Below, in pieces: positions 18,721 through 30,308 of a stretch of 64,000 nucleotides of DNA (positions within the stretch are counted from its first letter, which is position 1; the number at the start of each line of letters is the position of its first letter). Both the position numbers and the translations under genes were made by a program. Location: the NCBI GenBank assembly GCA_036399015.1, contig DASWNW010000038.1, positions 62,001 to 126,000 of the forward strand, given 5' to 3'. This DNA comes from QHVT01 sp036399015. Its GTDB lineage: Bacteria; Acidobacteriota; Thermoanaerobaculia; Gp7-AA8. A model generated the notes under the pieces. That model was given only the letters and a program-made list of their open reading frames with translations, ran no database searches and was not told where the DNA came from.

Positions 18721-18950
18721 CAGGAACCGTGCGCGCTGCACGGCGCGCACGGGGGAACCACGCGCCCGCATGGCGCGTGGGGGCGTATGCGATCGTGCGG
18801 CTGGCGGAGCGATTCAGGCGAGAGCGAACCCGTCGCGAGGAATCCGCTCTCGCGACAAAGGGTGTCCAGGCGTAACACCCCAGAAGCCCCCGCGCGCCAT
18901 GGGGGCGCGCGGTTCCCCCACGCGCGCCGTGCAGCGCGCGTGGTTCCTGA
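18721..18950. repeat. Cluster of six hairpins with an outer imperfect inverted repeat
   Basis: The 380-bp gap after lepA (18711-19090) contains no supported gene. Block 18721-18783 and the reverse complement of 18887-18949 are about 85-90% alike. Each holds two hairpins: 18727-18752 (10 bp, loop TGCACG) and 18758-18780 (9 bp) on the left, 18890-18912 (9 bp) and 18918-18943 (10 bp, loop CGTGCA) on the right. Where the blocks differ inside stems, the changes are paired (GT/AC versus AC/GT; A-T versus G-C). Two more stems lie between: GCGAGAGCG/CGCTCTCGC (18818-18853) and GGGTGT/ACACCC (18860-18880). Confidence 0.8.
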
Positions 18951-18954
18951 CAAC

Positions 18955-18982
18955 GCGCGACGTGACGGCCGTCACGTCGCGC
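18955..18982. repeat. Perfect 28-bp palindrome
   Basis: GCGCGACGTGACGG followed directly by its reverse complement, with no spacer. It lies at the end of the hairpin cluster, about 110 bp before the next gene. Could be a dimeric-protein site or the last stem of the structured region. Confidence 0.7.
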
Positions 18983-19090
18983 TAAATAACTGGCACGTTC
19001 GTAGCTCAGGCACCCAGTCGACGACGCGGCGCAACGGGGCGCCGAGGCCGTCGGGATGCAGCACTGCAGTCATTGACAAGAGGCGGCGCA

Positions 19091-19711
19091 ATGAGGTCTT
19101 CCAGGCTCTTCTTCGCTCTTCTGCTCGCAATCTTCCTGATCCACGCCGCGGCGGCCACCGCCGGTACGGCGATCGACATGGATGACCCTCGCCGTGTCGT
19201 CGGCCGTGAGGACGACGTCAGGATCGACGCACAACTGGTGCAGGAGACCGTCTCGCCCGGCGCTCCGGTCGGCATCACCTACCAGATCCAGAACTTCACC
19301 GCGGCCCCGGTAGCCATCGCCCACAAGATCGCCGCCGCCAGCTACGACGCCGAGACGCGCACCATCACCCTCGCCGTCGGCGCCGAGGTGCCGGTCGACG
19401 GCAACATGCCGCAGGTCGTCGTGATCCCCCCGGGTGAGAAGAAAGTCTTCCGCACCGGCGCCACGCCGAGCTACAGCGCCGCGTCGGTGCGCACCGGCCG
19501 CAGCGTGCCGCGCTACGTGCAGGTGAAGGTCTCGATCCTCCGCGACGTGAAGCCGTTCGCGGGCGCCCGCTTCGGCGAGAAGTTGAGCGACGCGCAGTTC
19601 GACCAGTGGTTCGAGTCGAACGACACGATCCTCCTCAACACCGTGCCGGTGAGCTACTCGCCCAGCGGCGCGACTCTCTACGACGCGTCGTCTCCCTCGA
19701 GCCGCTTCTGA
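19091..19711 (+). CDS. Exported protein, paralogue of the next gene
   Basis: 206 residues from ATG 19091 (MRSSRLFFALLLAIFLIHAA), a Sec signal peptide with likely cleavage near residue 25; a TTG 18 nt earlier is less likely because an AGAGGCGG ribosome site lies between them. The mature part begins IDMDDPRRVVGREDDVRIDAQ and looks all-beta. It contains VGITYQIQNFT and VVVIPPGEKKVF, which suggest an immunoglobulin-like fold. No family recognised. The next gene encodes a clearly related protein, so the pair arose by tandem duplication. Confidence 0.75.
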   Translation: MRSSRLFFALLLAIFLIHAAAATAGTAIDMDDPRRVVGREDDVRIDAQLVQETVSPGAPVGITYQIQNFTAAPVAIAHKIAAASYDAETRTITLAVGAEVPVDGNMPQVVVIPPGEKKVFRTGATPSYSAASVRTGRSVPRYVQVKVSILRDVKPFAGARFGEKLSDAQFDQWFESNDTILLNTVPVSYSPSGATLYDASSPSSRF

Positions 19712-19743
19712 ATATCCGCGCGTACGGGGACGTTCACCCGCGC

Positions 19744-20367
19744 ATGAGATCGTTCCTCGGTGTCCTGCTGCTTCTCGCCGGTTGTGCCGCGGCCACGGTG
19801 GACATGGAGGAGCCGCGGCGGATCGTCGGGACTGAGAACTCCGTGCGCGTCGACGCGCAGGTGATCGGCGACGAGGCCCGCCCCGGCGCGCAGATCCCGA
19901 TCACCTACGAGGTCACGAACCAGCGCGCCACGGCGATCGCCATCGCCGAGCTCGTCCCCTACACGAGCTACGACGCCGAGTCGCACACCTTCACCGTCAA
20001 CGTCGGCTCCGAGGTTCCGGGGAACGAGATGCTGCCGCGGCTGGTCGAGATCGGGCCGGGGGAGAAGAAGACCTTCACCGCCGCCGCGCGCGTCCACTTC
20101 ACGCAGCCGCCGGGAGCCAGTGTGAAGGCGTCCCCTCCCGCGGAGCTCCGCCTCAAACTGAACTTCCTCAGCGACACCGCTCCCTTCCGGCAGCTCATCG
20201 GAATCAAGGAGCGGGCGATCGCCGACCGCGCCCTGGCCGACCAGCTCTTCCCGCTCTGGCTGGAGCGGAACGAGATCGTCACCACGAACTCGATCCCGAT
20301 GCGCCTGCTGGCGCGGCAGCGTTCGGCGACGGAGGGGACAGGGCCGCGGGGCGGCCGGAGGTTCTGA
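19744..20367 (+). CDS. Lipoprotein paralogue of the preceding exported protein
   Basis: 207 residues from ATG 19744. Signal peptide with lipobox LLAGC (Cys15), so an anchored lipoprotein, while its upstream paralogue has an ordinary signal peptide. Shared blocks: MEEPRRIVGTENSVRVDAQV, ITYEVTNQ, YDAESHTFTVNVGSEVPGN and IGPGEKKTF align with the previous gene throughout. Function unknown. A strong 11-bp stem-loop separates it from the convergent STAS gene. Confidence 0.75.
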   Translation: MRSFLGVLLLLAGCAAATVDMEEPRRIVGTENSVRVDAQVIGDEARPGAQIPITYEVTNQRATAIAIAELVPYTSYDAESHTFTVNVGSEVPGNEMLPRLVEIGPGEKKTFTAAARVHFTQPPGASVKASPPAELRLKLNFLSDTAPFRQLIGIKERAIADRALADQLFPLWLERNEIVTTNSIPMRLLARQRSATEGTGPRGGRRF

Positions 20368-20383
20368 GCCCGCGGAAAGAGGA

Positions 20384-20408
20384 AGCGGCGGGCTGAGAGC
20401 CCGCCGCT
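20384..20408. terminator. Bidirectional stem-loop between convergent genes
   Basis: Perfect 11-bp stem AGCGGCGGGCT with GAG loop, in the 66-bp gap between two convergent stop codons. No T-tract on either side, so intrinsic termination is only probable. Confidence 0.5.
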
Positions 20409-20433
20409 CCGGAAGGTTCGGGAAAGCCGGCCG

Positions 20434-20769
20434 TTAGAAGCTGGCGACCGCTTCGCCTTCGTTCTCGTAGACCTCGAAGACGGTGATGAGCTGCGTGACG
20501 TGCAGCAGCTCGTTCAGTTTGGCGGGGAGGTGGAGGAGCTTGAGCTTGCCGCCGCGGTTGGTGACGGTCGTGTACGAGCCGACCAGCTCACCGATACCGG
20601 ACGAGTCGATGGTCGTCACGCCAGAGAGATCGAGCAGGACGTTGGTCTTGCCGCCGTTGACGGCGTTGCTGATCACCTCGCGCAGTTGCGTGTCGCCCGA
20701 TCCGATCGTGATCTTGCCCTGCAGGCTGATGATCTCGACGTTATCGACGCTCCGGGAAGTCGCTTTCAT
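20434..20769 (-). CDS. STAS-domain anti-anti-sigma factor
   Basis: 111 residues from ATG at 20767-20769. STAS fold with VLLDLSGVTTIDSSGIGELV; the Ser in the DSSG motif is the phosphorylation site used by partner-switching antagonists (RsbV/SpoIIAA). Unphosphorylated it would bind the RsbW-like kinase and free a sigma factor. The gene follows the rsbW-like gene by 20 nt with an AAGGAG ribosome site. No sigma factor or PP2C phosphatase is adjacent. Confidence 0.9.
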   Translation of the reverse strand: MKATSRSVDNVEIISLQGKITIGSGDTQLREVISNAVNGGKTNVLLDLSGVTTIDSSGIGELVGSYTTVTNRGGKLKLLHLPAKLNELLHVTQLITVFEVYENEGEAVASF

Positions 20770-20789
20770 GGTTCGTTTCTCCTTCTTCG

Positions 20790-21242
20790 TCAGGCTTTGC
20801 TCGCGATGCCGTCGCCCTTGGCCAGGTTCTTGGTCATGACCAGCGAAGTCCCTCCGCCGGTGTTGAACGTGTACTGCACCTGGTCCATGAACGTCTTCAT
20901 GTAGAAGATGCCACGGCCGCTCGTCTTCATGAGGTTCTGCGGGTTGAGCGGATCGCTCACTTTCTCGGGATCGAACCCCTGCCCCTCGTCCGAGATCGTG
21001 ATCTCCAGCTCGTACCCCTCGAGCTCGAACGTCGCATTCACCTTCTTGCGCACGTCGAGCTTGTTCCCATGCTTGATCGCGTTCGCCACCGCCTCGCGTA
21101 CCGCCATCCCGATCCAGTGAGACCCATCCTCGTCCACCCCCGCGTTTTCGCAGAGGTGTTCCGCGATGACCTGAACCAGTTCGATGTTCTCGAAGCGGCT
21201 GCTGATCGTGATCTCGATACGCTCGGTGTCGCCGCGCTCCAT
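20790..21242 (-). CDS. RsbW-like anti-sigma factor / serine kinase
   Basis: 150 residues from ATG at 21240-21242 (MERGDTERIEITISSRFENI); the longer frame upstream lacks homology. GHKL ATPase with N box GMAVREAVANAIKHGNK, G1 ISDEGQGFDPEKV and G2 SGRGIFYMKTFMDQV. Such proteins bind a sigma factor or phosphorylate the STAS partner encoded next. A TAGAAT box lies 17 nt before the start. Confidence 0.9.
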   Translation of the reverse strand: MERGDTERIEITISSRFENIELVQVIAEHLCENAGVDEDGSHWIGMAVREAVANAIKHGNKLDVRKKVNATFELEGYELEITISDEGQGFDPEKVSDPLNPQNLMKTSGRGIFYMKTFMDQVQYTFNTGGGTSLVMTKNLAKGDGIASKA

Positions 21243-21313
21243 GGGCTGAATTGCGCGGCATTCTACACAACCCAGAGAGGAATGGGGGCCGAGAACGGCC
21301 GGTTGCGCAGCGC

Positions 21314-22438
21314 ATGACCACGGGCCGGGCACCGCGCCTCCTGCTCCTTCTCCTCCTCACCTCCTGCGCCCAAGCCTCGCCGCTCGCGCCCGGGATGAAA
21401 GCGGTCGAGGAAATCCGCGGACGAAAGTTCGTCCACGACGTGAAGAACGTCAGCATCGACCGATCCGACCTCTCCGCGCATCTGCGCAAGCAGATGGAGA
21501 AGCTGACCCCCTACTCGCTCGACGACTGGGGGACCCTGCTGCGCGCGCTGCAGCTCGTCGACGTCGAGAACAAGCAGCTCGTGCCGAAGCTCCTCGCGCT
21601 CTACGAGGCGCAGGTGCTCGCGTTCTACGACCCGCAGTCGCACACCTACTACTCGATCAAGCAGCTCCCGAAGCTCCCCGAGGGGGCGGCCCGGCTCGGC
21701 GACCCGAAGCTGCTCGAAGAGACCGTGATGGTCCACGAGCTGATGCACGCGCTGCAGGACCAGCACTTCCAGCTCGCCGGCAAAGAGAAGGCGCTCATGC
21801 GCGACACCGACGCGAACCTCGCCTACCACGCCGTGCTGGAAGGGGAGGCGGTGCTGGTGATGGTCGCCCACATGCTCGCCAAGTCGAACGTCGACTTCGA
21901 GGAGGTGATCAAGGACGACTCCATGCTCGGCCTGATCGGCAACGCGGCGCAGGCGGAGCAGATGATCGACCCCTCCACGCCGAAGTACTTCGCCGAGATG
22001 CTGAAGTTCCCCTACCTCGCCGGGCTGAACTTCGTCGTGGCGGCCTATCGCCGCGGCGGCTGGAAGGAGCTCGACAAGGTGCACGCGAACCCGCCCCGCA
22101 CCACCCGCGAGATCCTGCACCCCGAGCAGTACTTCGACGCCACCTTCAAGCCGAAGCCGTTCGACAGCACCACCCCTCCCGGCGCCATCTCGGCCGAGCA
22201 CCTCGGCGAGTTCCACTGGCGCTTTCTCGTCGGCGCCGAGAACGCGAAGGGGTGGGTGAACGACCGCGCCGTGGTCATGCGCGACGGTCGCGTGCAGCTC
22301 GACTCCGACTGGGAGACCGAGCAGAACGCCATCGCCTTCGAGACCGCCTACCGCGCGTTCCTCGAGAACCGCGGCCTCGACGCGAAAGTCACCCGCGAAG
22401 GCACGAAGGTCAAGGCTTCCTACACCGCGAAGAAATGA
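21314..22438 (+). CDS. Putative exported zinc metalloprotease-like protein (HExxH)
   Basis: 374 residues from ATG 21314, with a signal peptide/lipobox (LLLLLLLTSC, Cys18). The core holds VMVHELMHALQDQHFQLAGK, an HExxH zinc motif at about residues 142-146, followed by a conserved-looking EGEAVLVM about 40 residues later whose Glu could be a third ligand (gluzincin-like). No family symbol can be assigned. The stop overlaps the next start (ATGA). Confidence 0.78.
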   Translation: MTTGRAPRLLLLLLLTSCAQASPLAPGMKAVEEIRGRKFVHDVKNVSIDRSDLSAHLRKQMEKLTPYSLDDWGTLLRALQLVDVENKQLVPKLLALYEAQVLAFYDPQSHTYYSIKQLPKLPEGAARLGDPKLLEETVMVHELMHALQDQHFQLAGKEKALMRDTDANLAYHAVLEGEAVLVMVAHMLAKSNVDFEEVIKDDSMLGLIGNAAQAEQMIDPSTPKYFAEMLKFPYLAGLNFVVAAYRRGGWKELDKVHANPPRTTREILHPEQYFDATFKPKPFDSTTPPGAISAEHLGEFHWRFLVGAENAKGWVNDRAVVMRDGRVQLDSDWETEQNAIAFETAYRAFLENRGLDAKVTREGTKVKASYTAKK

Positions 22439-22707
22439 ACGTCGACTACGCCAGCCTCGAGAGCGACCTCGCCGACGGCTCCTTCCGCCAGCGGCTCGAG
22501 GAAGAGCTCACCTTCGGCTTCCGCCAGATCCACCAGGCCGGCGAACGCCTCCCCCTCGCCTCCCACTACGCCTCGCAGATCGCCGAGATCCTGAACCGCG
22601 ACGTCGAGCTCTCCGCCGACGTGAAGTACGAGCTGTATCAGGAGGTGCTGGCGGCCGTCGAGAACGCGCGGGCGGCGGTGTTGGGGGAAGTGGTCGCACC
22701 GAATTAG
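22435..22707 (+). CDS. Small uncharacterised protein
   Basis: 90 residues from ATG 22435, overlapping the previous stop by 4 nt and so translationally coupled to the HExxH gene. Soluble, helical, acidic (YASLESDLADGSFRQRLEEE). No recognised family. Its stop codon is immediately followed by an inverted tandem-repeat block. Confidence 0.68.
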   Translation: MNVDYASLESDLADGSFRQRLEEELTFGFRQIHQAGERLPLASHYASQIAEILNRDVELSADVKYELYQEVLAAVENARAAVLGEVVAPN

Positions 22708-22830
22708 TCTCAGAGTCTCAGAGTCTCAGAGTCGCAAAGTCTCAGAGCGGGCCGGTTCCTCTTTGCGACTTTGAGACTCTGAGACTCTGAGACTCTGCGA
22801 CTCTGCGACTCTGAGACTCTGAGACTCCGC
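22708..22830. repeat. AGTCTCAG tandem repeats in inverted arms, copy 1
   Basis: Left arm of five 8-bp units (22708-22747) and right arm of about seven units of the reverse complement (22768-22830), with a GC-rich 20-bp middle. Starts right after a stop codon and ends just before the selD promoter. A second copy lies at 51664-51790. Confidence 0.85.
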
Positions 22831-22845
22831 TAACATCCCCCCGCA

Positions 22846-23901
22846 ATGAAGCGCTCCCTCCACCGCCACCCGCCTCTGTCGTCCTTCGCGACGACAGGTG
22901 GTTGAGCCTGCAAGTTAGGTCAGTCTGACCTACGTTCCGTCCTGGCGAAGCTCCCCTCGTTCGAAGGGGCCGGGGATCTTCTTGTCGGAATGGCGACGGC
23001 CGACGACGCGGCGGTGATCCGGATCGTGGGCGACACCGCCATCGCCCAGACCGTCGACTTCTTCACCCCGATCGTCGACGACCCCTATCTGTTCGGGCAG
23101 ATCGCCGCCACGAACTCCATCTCCGACATCTACGCCATGGGGGCGACGCCGATCCTCGGCCTCGCCATTGCCGGCTTCCCGACCGGCAAGCTCCCGCTGG
23201 ACGTGCTCGAGCAGATCCTCCACGGCGGCGCCGACAAGGCCATCGAGGCGGGGTTCCCGGTCGCCGGCGGCCACACCATCATCGACGACGTCCCGAAGTA
23301 CGGCCTCGTCGTCACCGGCGTCGTCTCCGCCTCCCGGCTGGTGCGCAATTCCACCGCCGCCGCCGGCGATCTCCTCTATCTCACCAAGCCGATCGGCAAC
23401 GGGATCCTCGTCAGCGCGAACCGCCGCAAGAGCTTCTTCCGGAGCGCGCCGCCGCTCGACGAGGCGATCCGCTGGATGACCACCCTCAACCGCGACGCCT
23501 CGAAGGCGATGCTCGCCGCCGGCGCCAGCGCCGCCACCGACGTCACCGGCTACGGCCTGATCGGCCATCTCCTCGAGATGTGCGACGGCGCGGGAGTGGG
23601 GGCGGAGCTCAACGTTTCCGCGGTGCCGGTGCTCGCCGGCGCGCGGGAGGCGCTCGCGAAGGGGCTGCGTCCGGAGGGGACGGAGCGGAACGCCGCCTCC
23701 TTCCGCGACCGGGTGCGCCTGTCCGTCCCCGAGCTCGAGTACACGCTGCTGTGCGACGCGCAGACGTCGGGCGGGTTGCTCATCGCCATCGCCCCGGAGC
23801 GCGCCGCCGCGCTCGAGGCGCGCTTCGTGGAAAGCGGTCTGTTCTATGCAAAGGTCGGCACCGTGACGAAGGAGCGAGGATGGATTTCCCTGAAAACGTA
23901 A
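22846..23901 (+). CDS. selD: Selenide, water dikinase, selenoprotein with Sec20 at an in-frame TGA
   Basis: 351 residues if TGA at 22903-22905 is read as selenocysteine. Upstream of the usually predicted start (ATG 22990) the frame continues to ATG 22846 and encodes ...SSFATTGGUACKLGQSDLRS. This matches the SelD active-site loop (GCGCK in E. coli, where the first Cys/Sec is catalytic), with Lys23 conserved. The rest matches SelD: DDAAV, TVDFFTPIVDDPYLFGQIAA, ISDIYAMG, AGGHTI, TKPIGNG and CDAQTSGGLL. It makes selenophosphate from selenide and ATP for Sec-tRNA synthesis. Without the TGA read-through the protein lacks its catalytic loop. A stem-loop lies just downstream of the TGA. The end overlaps the DUF2007 gene by 22 bp. 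Confidence 0.88.
22903..22935 (+). promoter_or_regulatory. UGA Sec codon with candidate bacterial SECIS stem-loop
   Basis: The TGA (22903-22905) is followed 10 nt later by a perfect 7-bp stem TAGGTCA/TGACCTA (22916-22922 and 22926-22932) with apical loop GTC. The loop G is 20 nt from the UGA, inside the range reported for bacterial SECIS elements. Confidence 0.6.
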
Positions 23902-24245
23902 ATACAGTCCCGGCCGAAGACGGCTCCACCTGGGTCGAGATCGCGAGCACCGGCGCCGAAGACGAGGCCACGCTGCTCAAGGGCTTCCTCGAGGCCGCCG
24001 GCATCTCCGCGCAGATCGAAAACGTCAAGTTCAAGATGGAGCCGATCAACTTCGGCACCATGGGCGACATCCGCATCTACGTGCAGGCCCAGGAGGAACA
24101 ACGCGCCATGGAGCTCCTCCGCTCGCGGGAGCGGCAGGCCGAACAGCTCGATGACGATGACGAGACGCTCGTCACCGACGAAGGTCCGGCGGTGGTCGAC
24201 GAGATGTCGCAGACGGAGAACGATGACGGAGCAGCCAACACCTGA
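23880..24245 (+). CDS. DUF2007-domain putative signal-transducing protein
   Basis: 121 residues from ATG 23880, overlapping selD by 22 bp. The DUF2007 pattern is visible: VEIASTGAEDEATLLKGFLE followed by AAGISAQIENV and IRIYVQAQEEQRAMELL, a ferredoxin-like alpha-beta fold in which a protein senses or modulates by a small domain. An acidic tail (QLDDDDETLVTDEGP) follows. Function not established. Its end overlaps the next gene by 23 bp. Confidence 0.8.
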   Translation: MDFPENVNTVPAEDGSTWVEIASTGAEDEATLLKGFLEAAGISAQIENVKFKMEPINFGTMGDIRIYVQAQEEQRAMELLRSRERQAEQLDDDDETLVTDEGPAVVDEMSQTENDDGAANT

Positions 24246-24792
24246 GCACGAGCCCGCATCGCCGGGCATGCCTCGCTGGGTCCCGGTCCTGATCGGCGTG
24301 CTGCTGGTCCTGCTGGCCGGCCTCGCCGTCTTCACCGGCCTGCGCTATCGCGCGCCCGATCCGCTGACCGAGACGCCCCAGCGCCGCGAGCGCCAGGACG
24401 CGTTCGCGCCTCCCGGCGAGCCGAGCGCCGGCGCTTCCCGCGTCATGCACGGCAGCGATGGCGAGATCACCCCGGAGGCGAACACGCCGGTCACGGGCGA
24501 GTCGCGGGCCGTCATCAGCGGCGGGCCGGGCGGAGTGCAGGCGACGGTGCGGATCTGGGCCCGCCGCGGCATGGTCCTCCAGGTCAAGCCGGACGACGCG
24601 GTCGTCTACGTGAACGGCCTCCTCATCGGTCAGGCCAGTCAGTTCGACACGACCGACGAGATCTACGACTTCGCCGAGGCCGGGAGCTACACCGTCCGCG
24701 TCGTCTCCCCCGCGGGGAAGGAGCGGACGTTCATCGTCACCGCCGCCGACGACGCGAAAGAAGACGTGGCCACGATCGCGGCTACGCTGTAA
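24223..24792 (+). CDS. Membrane-anchored PEGA-like protein
   Basis: 189 residues from ATG 24223. One transmembrane segment (about 20-42, VLIGVLLVLLAGLAVFTGL), a Pro/Glu-rich linker, and a C-terminal beta domain with DDAVVYVNGLLIGQ and YTVRVVSPAGKERTFIV, typical of the PEGA surface-layer-like domain. Probably anchored in the inner membrane with the PEGA part outside. Third gene of the overlapping selD-DUF2007 unit; the 3' end overlaps the convergent kinase gene by 11 bp. Confidence 0.75.
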   Translation: MTEQPTPEHEPASPGMPRWVPVLIGVLLVLLAGLAVFTGLRYRAPDPLTETPQRRERQDAFAPPGEPSAGASRVMHGSDGEITPEANTPVTGESRAVISGGPGGVQATVRIWARRGMVLQVKPDDAVVYVNGLLIGQASQFDTTDEIYDFAEAGSYTVRVVSPAGKERTFIVTAADDAKEDVATIAATL

Positions 24793-26115
24793 GCGTCCGC
24801 AGGTCCCGCAGCCGCTCCGCCAGTTCGCGTGACGTCGGACGCTCCACCGGGTTCTTCGCCAGCGCCTGCGTCACCAGCTCGGCGACCGCCGCCGGCACCT
24901 CCGGCGCGAGCGTGGCGAGCGGCTGCGGCGCGCCGCTGAGGTGGAGCTGGATCGCCTCGACCAGGTCGAGGGTGTGCTGGTTCTGGAAGAGGCGCTTGCC
25001 GGTCAGCATCCGGTAGAGGATCACGCCGAGGCTGTAGACGTCGGCGCTCGCGTCGTAGGTGCCGCCGAGGAGGCGCTCCGGCGGCATGTACTCCGGCGTC
25101 CCCACCAGCTCGCCCAGACCGGTCACACCGGCGAGCATCGGCGGCGCGCTGTCGTCGACCAGCCGGGCGATGCCGAAGTCGAGCACCTTCACCACCTCCT
25201 GCTCTCCGTCGCGGTGGAGGAAGATGTTCCGCGGCGTGACGTCGCGATGGATGACGCGCGCGGCATGTGCCGCCGTCAACGCCTCCGCGACCTGCATGCC
25301 GATTTGGAGCGTGCGCTCGACCGGCACCACCGGCTGCTCCTGCATCAGCTCCGACAGCATCCGTCCTTCCAGCAGCTCCATCACCAGGTAGGCGAGCCCC
25401 TGCGAGAAGCCGGCACCGAGGACGTCCACCGCGTTCCTGTGTCTCACGCGGCACGCCGCGATCCCCTCGGTCTGGAAGCGCCGCAGCCGCTTCAGGTCAC
25501 CGCCCATCGGGCGCAGGATCTTGATCGCCACCGGCCGCTGCAGGCGGATGTCGGTGCCGCGGTAGACAATGCTGAAGCCGCCCTCGCCGATCGGCTCGTC
25601 GACGCGGTACGTGTTGTCGAGGAGGCGCCCCGGCAGCAGCTCCGACACGGCGGCGAAGGCCTGCCCGACGCGCTGCTGCTCGCGCAGCAGGCGCTCGTTC
25701 ATCCGCAACAGCTCCTCGTTCCGCTGCTCGAGGTCGCGCTGCAGCCGCGCCAGCCGGAGCTGCGTGTCGACGCGCGCGAGCACTTCCTCTTCCTCGAACG
25801 GCTTTGCGATGTAGTCGACGCCGCCGGCGCGGAACCCCTGCAGCTTGTCGGGCAGCTCGTGCAGCGCGGAGAGGAAGATCACCGGCACCGGCGCCAGCGC
25901 CGGCCGCGACTTGATCGCGCGGCACAGCTCCAGCCCGTTCATCTCCGGCATCTCCACGTCGAGCAGCACCAGCTCCGGCGCGTCGCTCTCCATCATCGGC
26001 AGTGCGCGCCGCGCGCTGTTCGCCGCGCGCACCTCGTAGCCGGCCCGCTCCAGGATCCCGGCCAGCAGCACGAGATTGTCGGGGTTGTCGTCGACCGCCA
26101 GCAGCTTCCCTTTGC

Positions 26116-26119
<4 letters not shown>
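24782..26119 (-). CDS. Response-regulator receiver fused to a Ser/Thr protein kinase
   Basis: 445 residues. Receiver domain 1-120 with phospho-acceptor Asp54 (LLDVEMPEMNG) and Lys106 (IAKPF), a coiled-coil linker 120-155, and a kinase domain 170-440. The kinase has GEGGFS (glycine loop), Lys200 (VAIKIL), HRDVTPRN (291-298) and DFG (314-316). The usual Lys of HRDxKPxN is Thr295 here; the catalytic Asp293 and metal-binding residues remain. It would turn a His-Asp relay into Ser/Thr phosphorylation. The start overlaps the stop of the hybrid sensor kinase (ATGA), so the pair very likely acts together. Confidence 0.9.
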
Positions 26120-29841
<3,722 letters not shown>

Positions 29842-29909
29842 GGTGTGGTTTCCATTAAACCACCGTTGGCGGGCTGTACGGGCGTTCGATTTGCACGCCT
29901 GAAGGCGTC

Positions 29910-30215
29910 ATGACCTGGCAGAGTTACGCCGCAGAAGCCGCCGTTCGCGCCCTCGACGCCGCCTCCGACCGCATTGGCGCAGGCGAGAAGGTGGTCCACC
30001 GCCTCGCCGACCGCTGGCGGTCCCTGAACGCCGAGGACAAGCGCGCGCTGATCGAGATCGGCGTCGCCGTCGCCTCCGCGATCGTCGTGGCCGTAGCGGC
30101 CGTGCGCGACAAGGGGCCGAAGAAAGCGGTGAGAAAGCTCGCGCGCAAGGCCGGCGGGAAGGTGATCCGGAAGGTCGCCGGCAAGGCCGTCCGGAACGTC
30201 GCCAAAAAGAAGTAG
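29910..30215 (+). CDS. Small protein with hydrophobic segment and basic C-terminus
   Basis: 101 residues: an N-terminal acidic helix, a short hydrophobic stretch (EIGVAVASAIVVAVAAV, about 50-66) and a tail with 14 Lys/Arg in the last 30 residues (KAGGKVIRKVAGKAVRNVA). Could be a peripheral or single-pass membrane protein with a nucleic-acid- or phospholipid-binding tail. No family recognised; divergent from the sensor kinase gene. Confidence 0.6.
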   Translation: MTWQSYAAEAAVRALDAASDRIGAGEKVVHRLADRWRSLNAEDKRALIEIGVAVASAIVVAVAAVRDKGPKKAVRKLARKAGGKVIRKVAGKAVRNVAKKK

Positions 30216-30308
30216 GTCCGCCGCGCCTCGCCGCCCGCATGCAGGGGACGTCGAACCTCGCTAAGATGGGTCCGTCATCAATTCAGCGAAGGCTTCGAGG
30301 TTGTCGTC

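Noticed and set aside
18991..19060. Possible tRNA-like sequence (GTAGCTCAG) after the lepA hairpins
   Set aside because: A D-arm-like string is present but there is no T arm (GTTCGANNCC) and no matching acceptor stem.
22990..23901. SelD starting at ATG 22990
   Set aside because: This start removes the catalytic Cys/Sec loop that the upstream in-frame sequence clearly encodes across one TGA.
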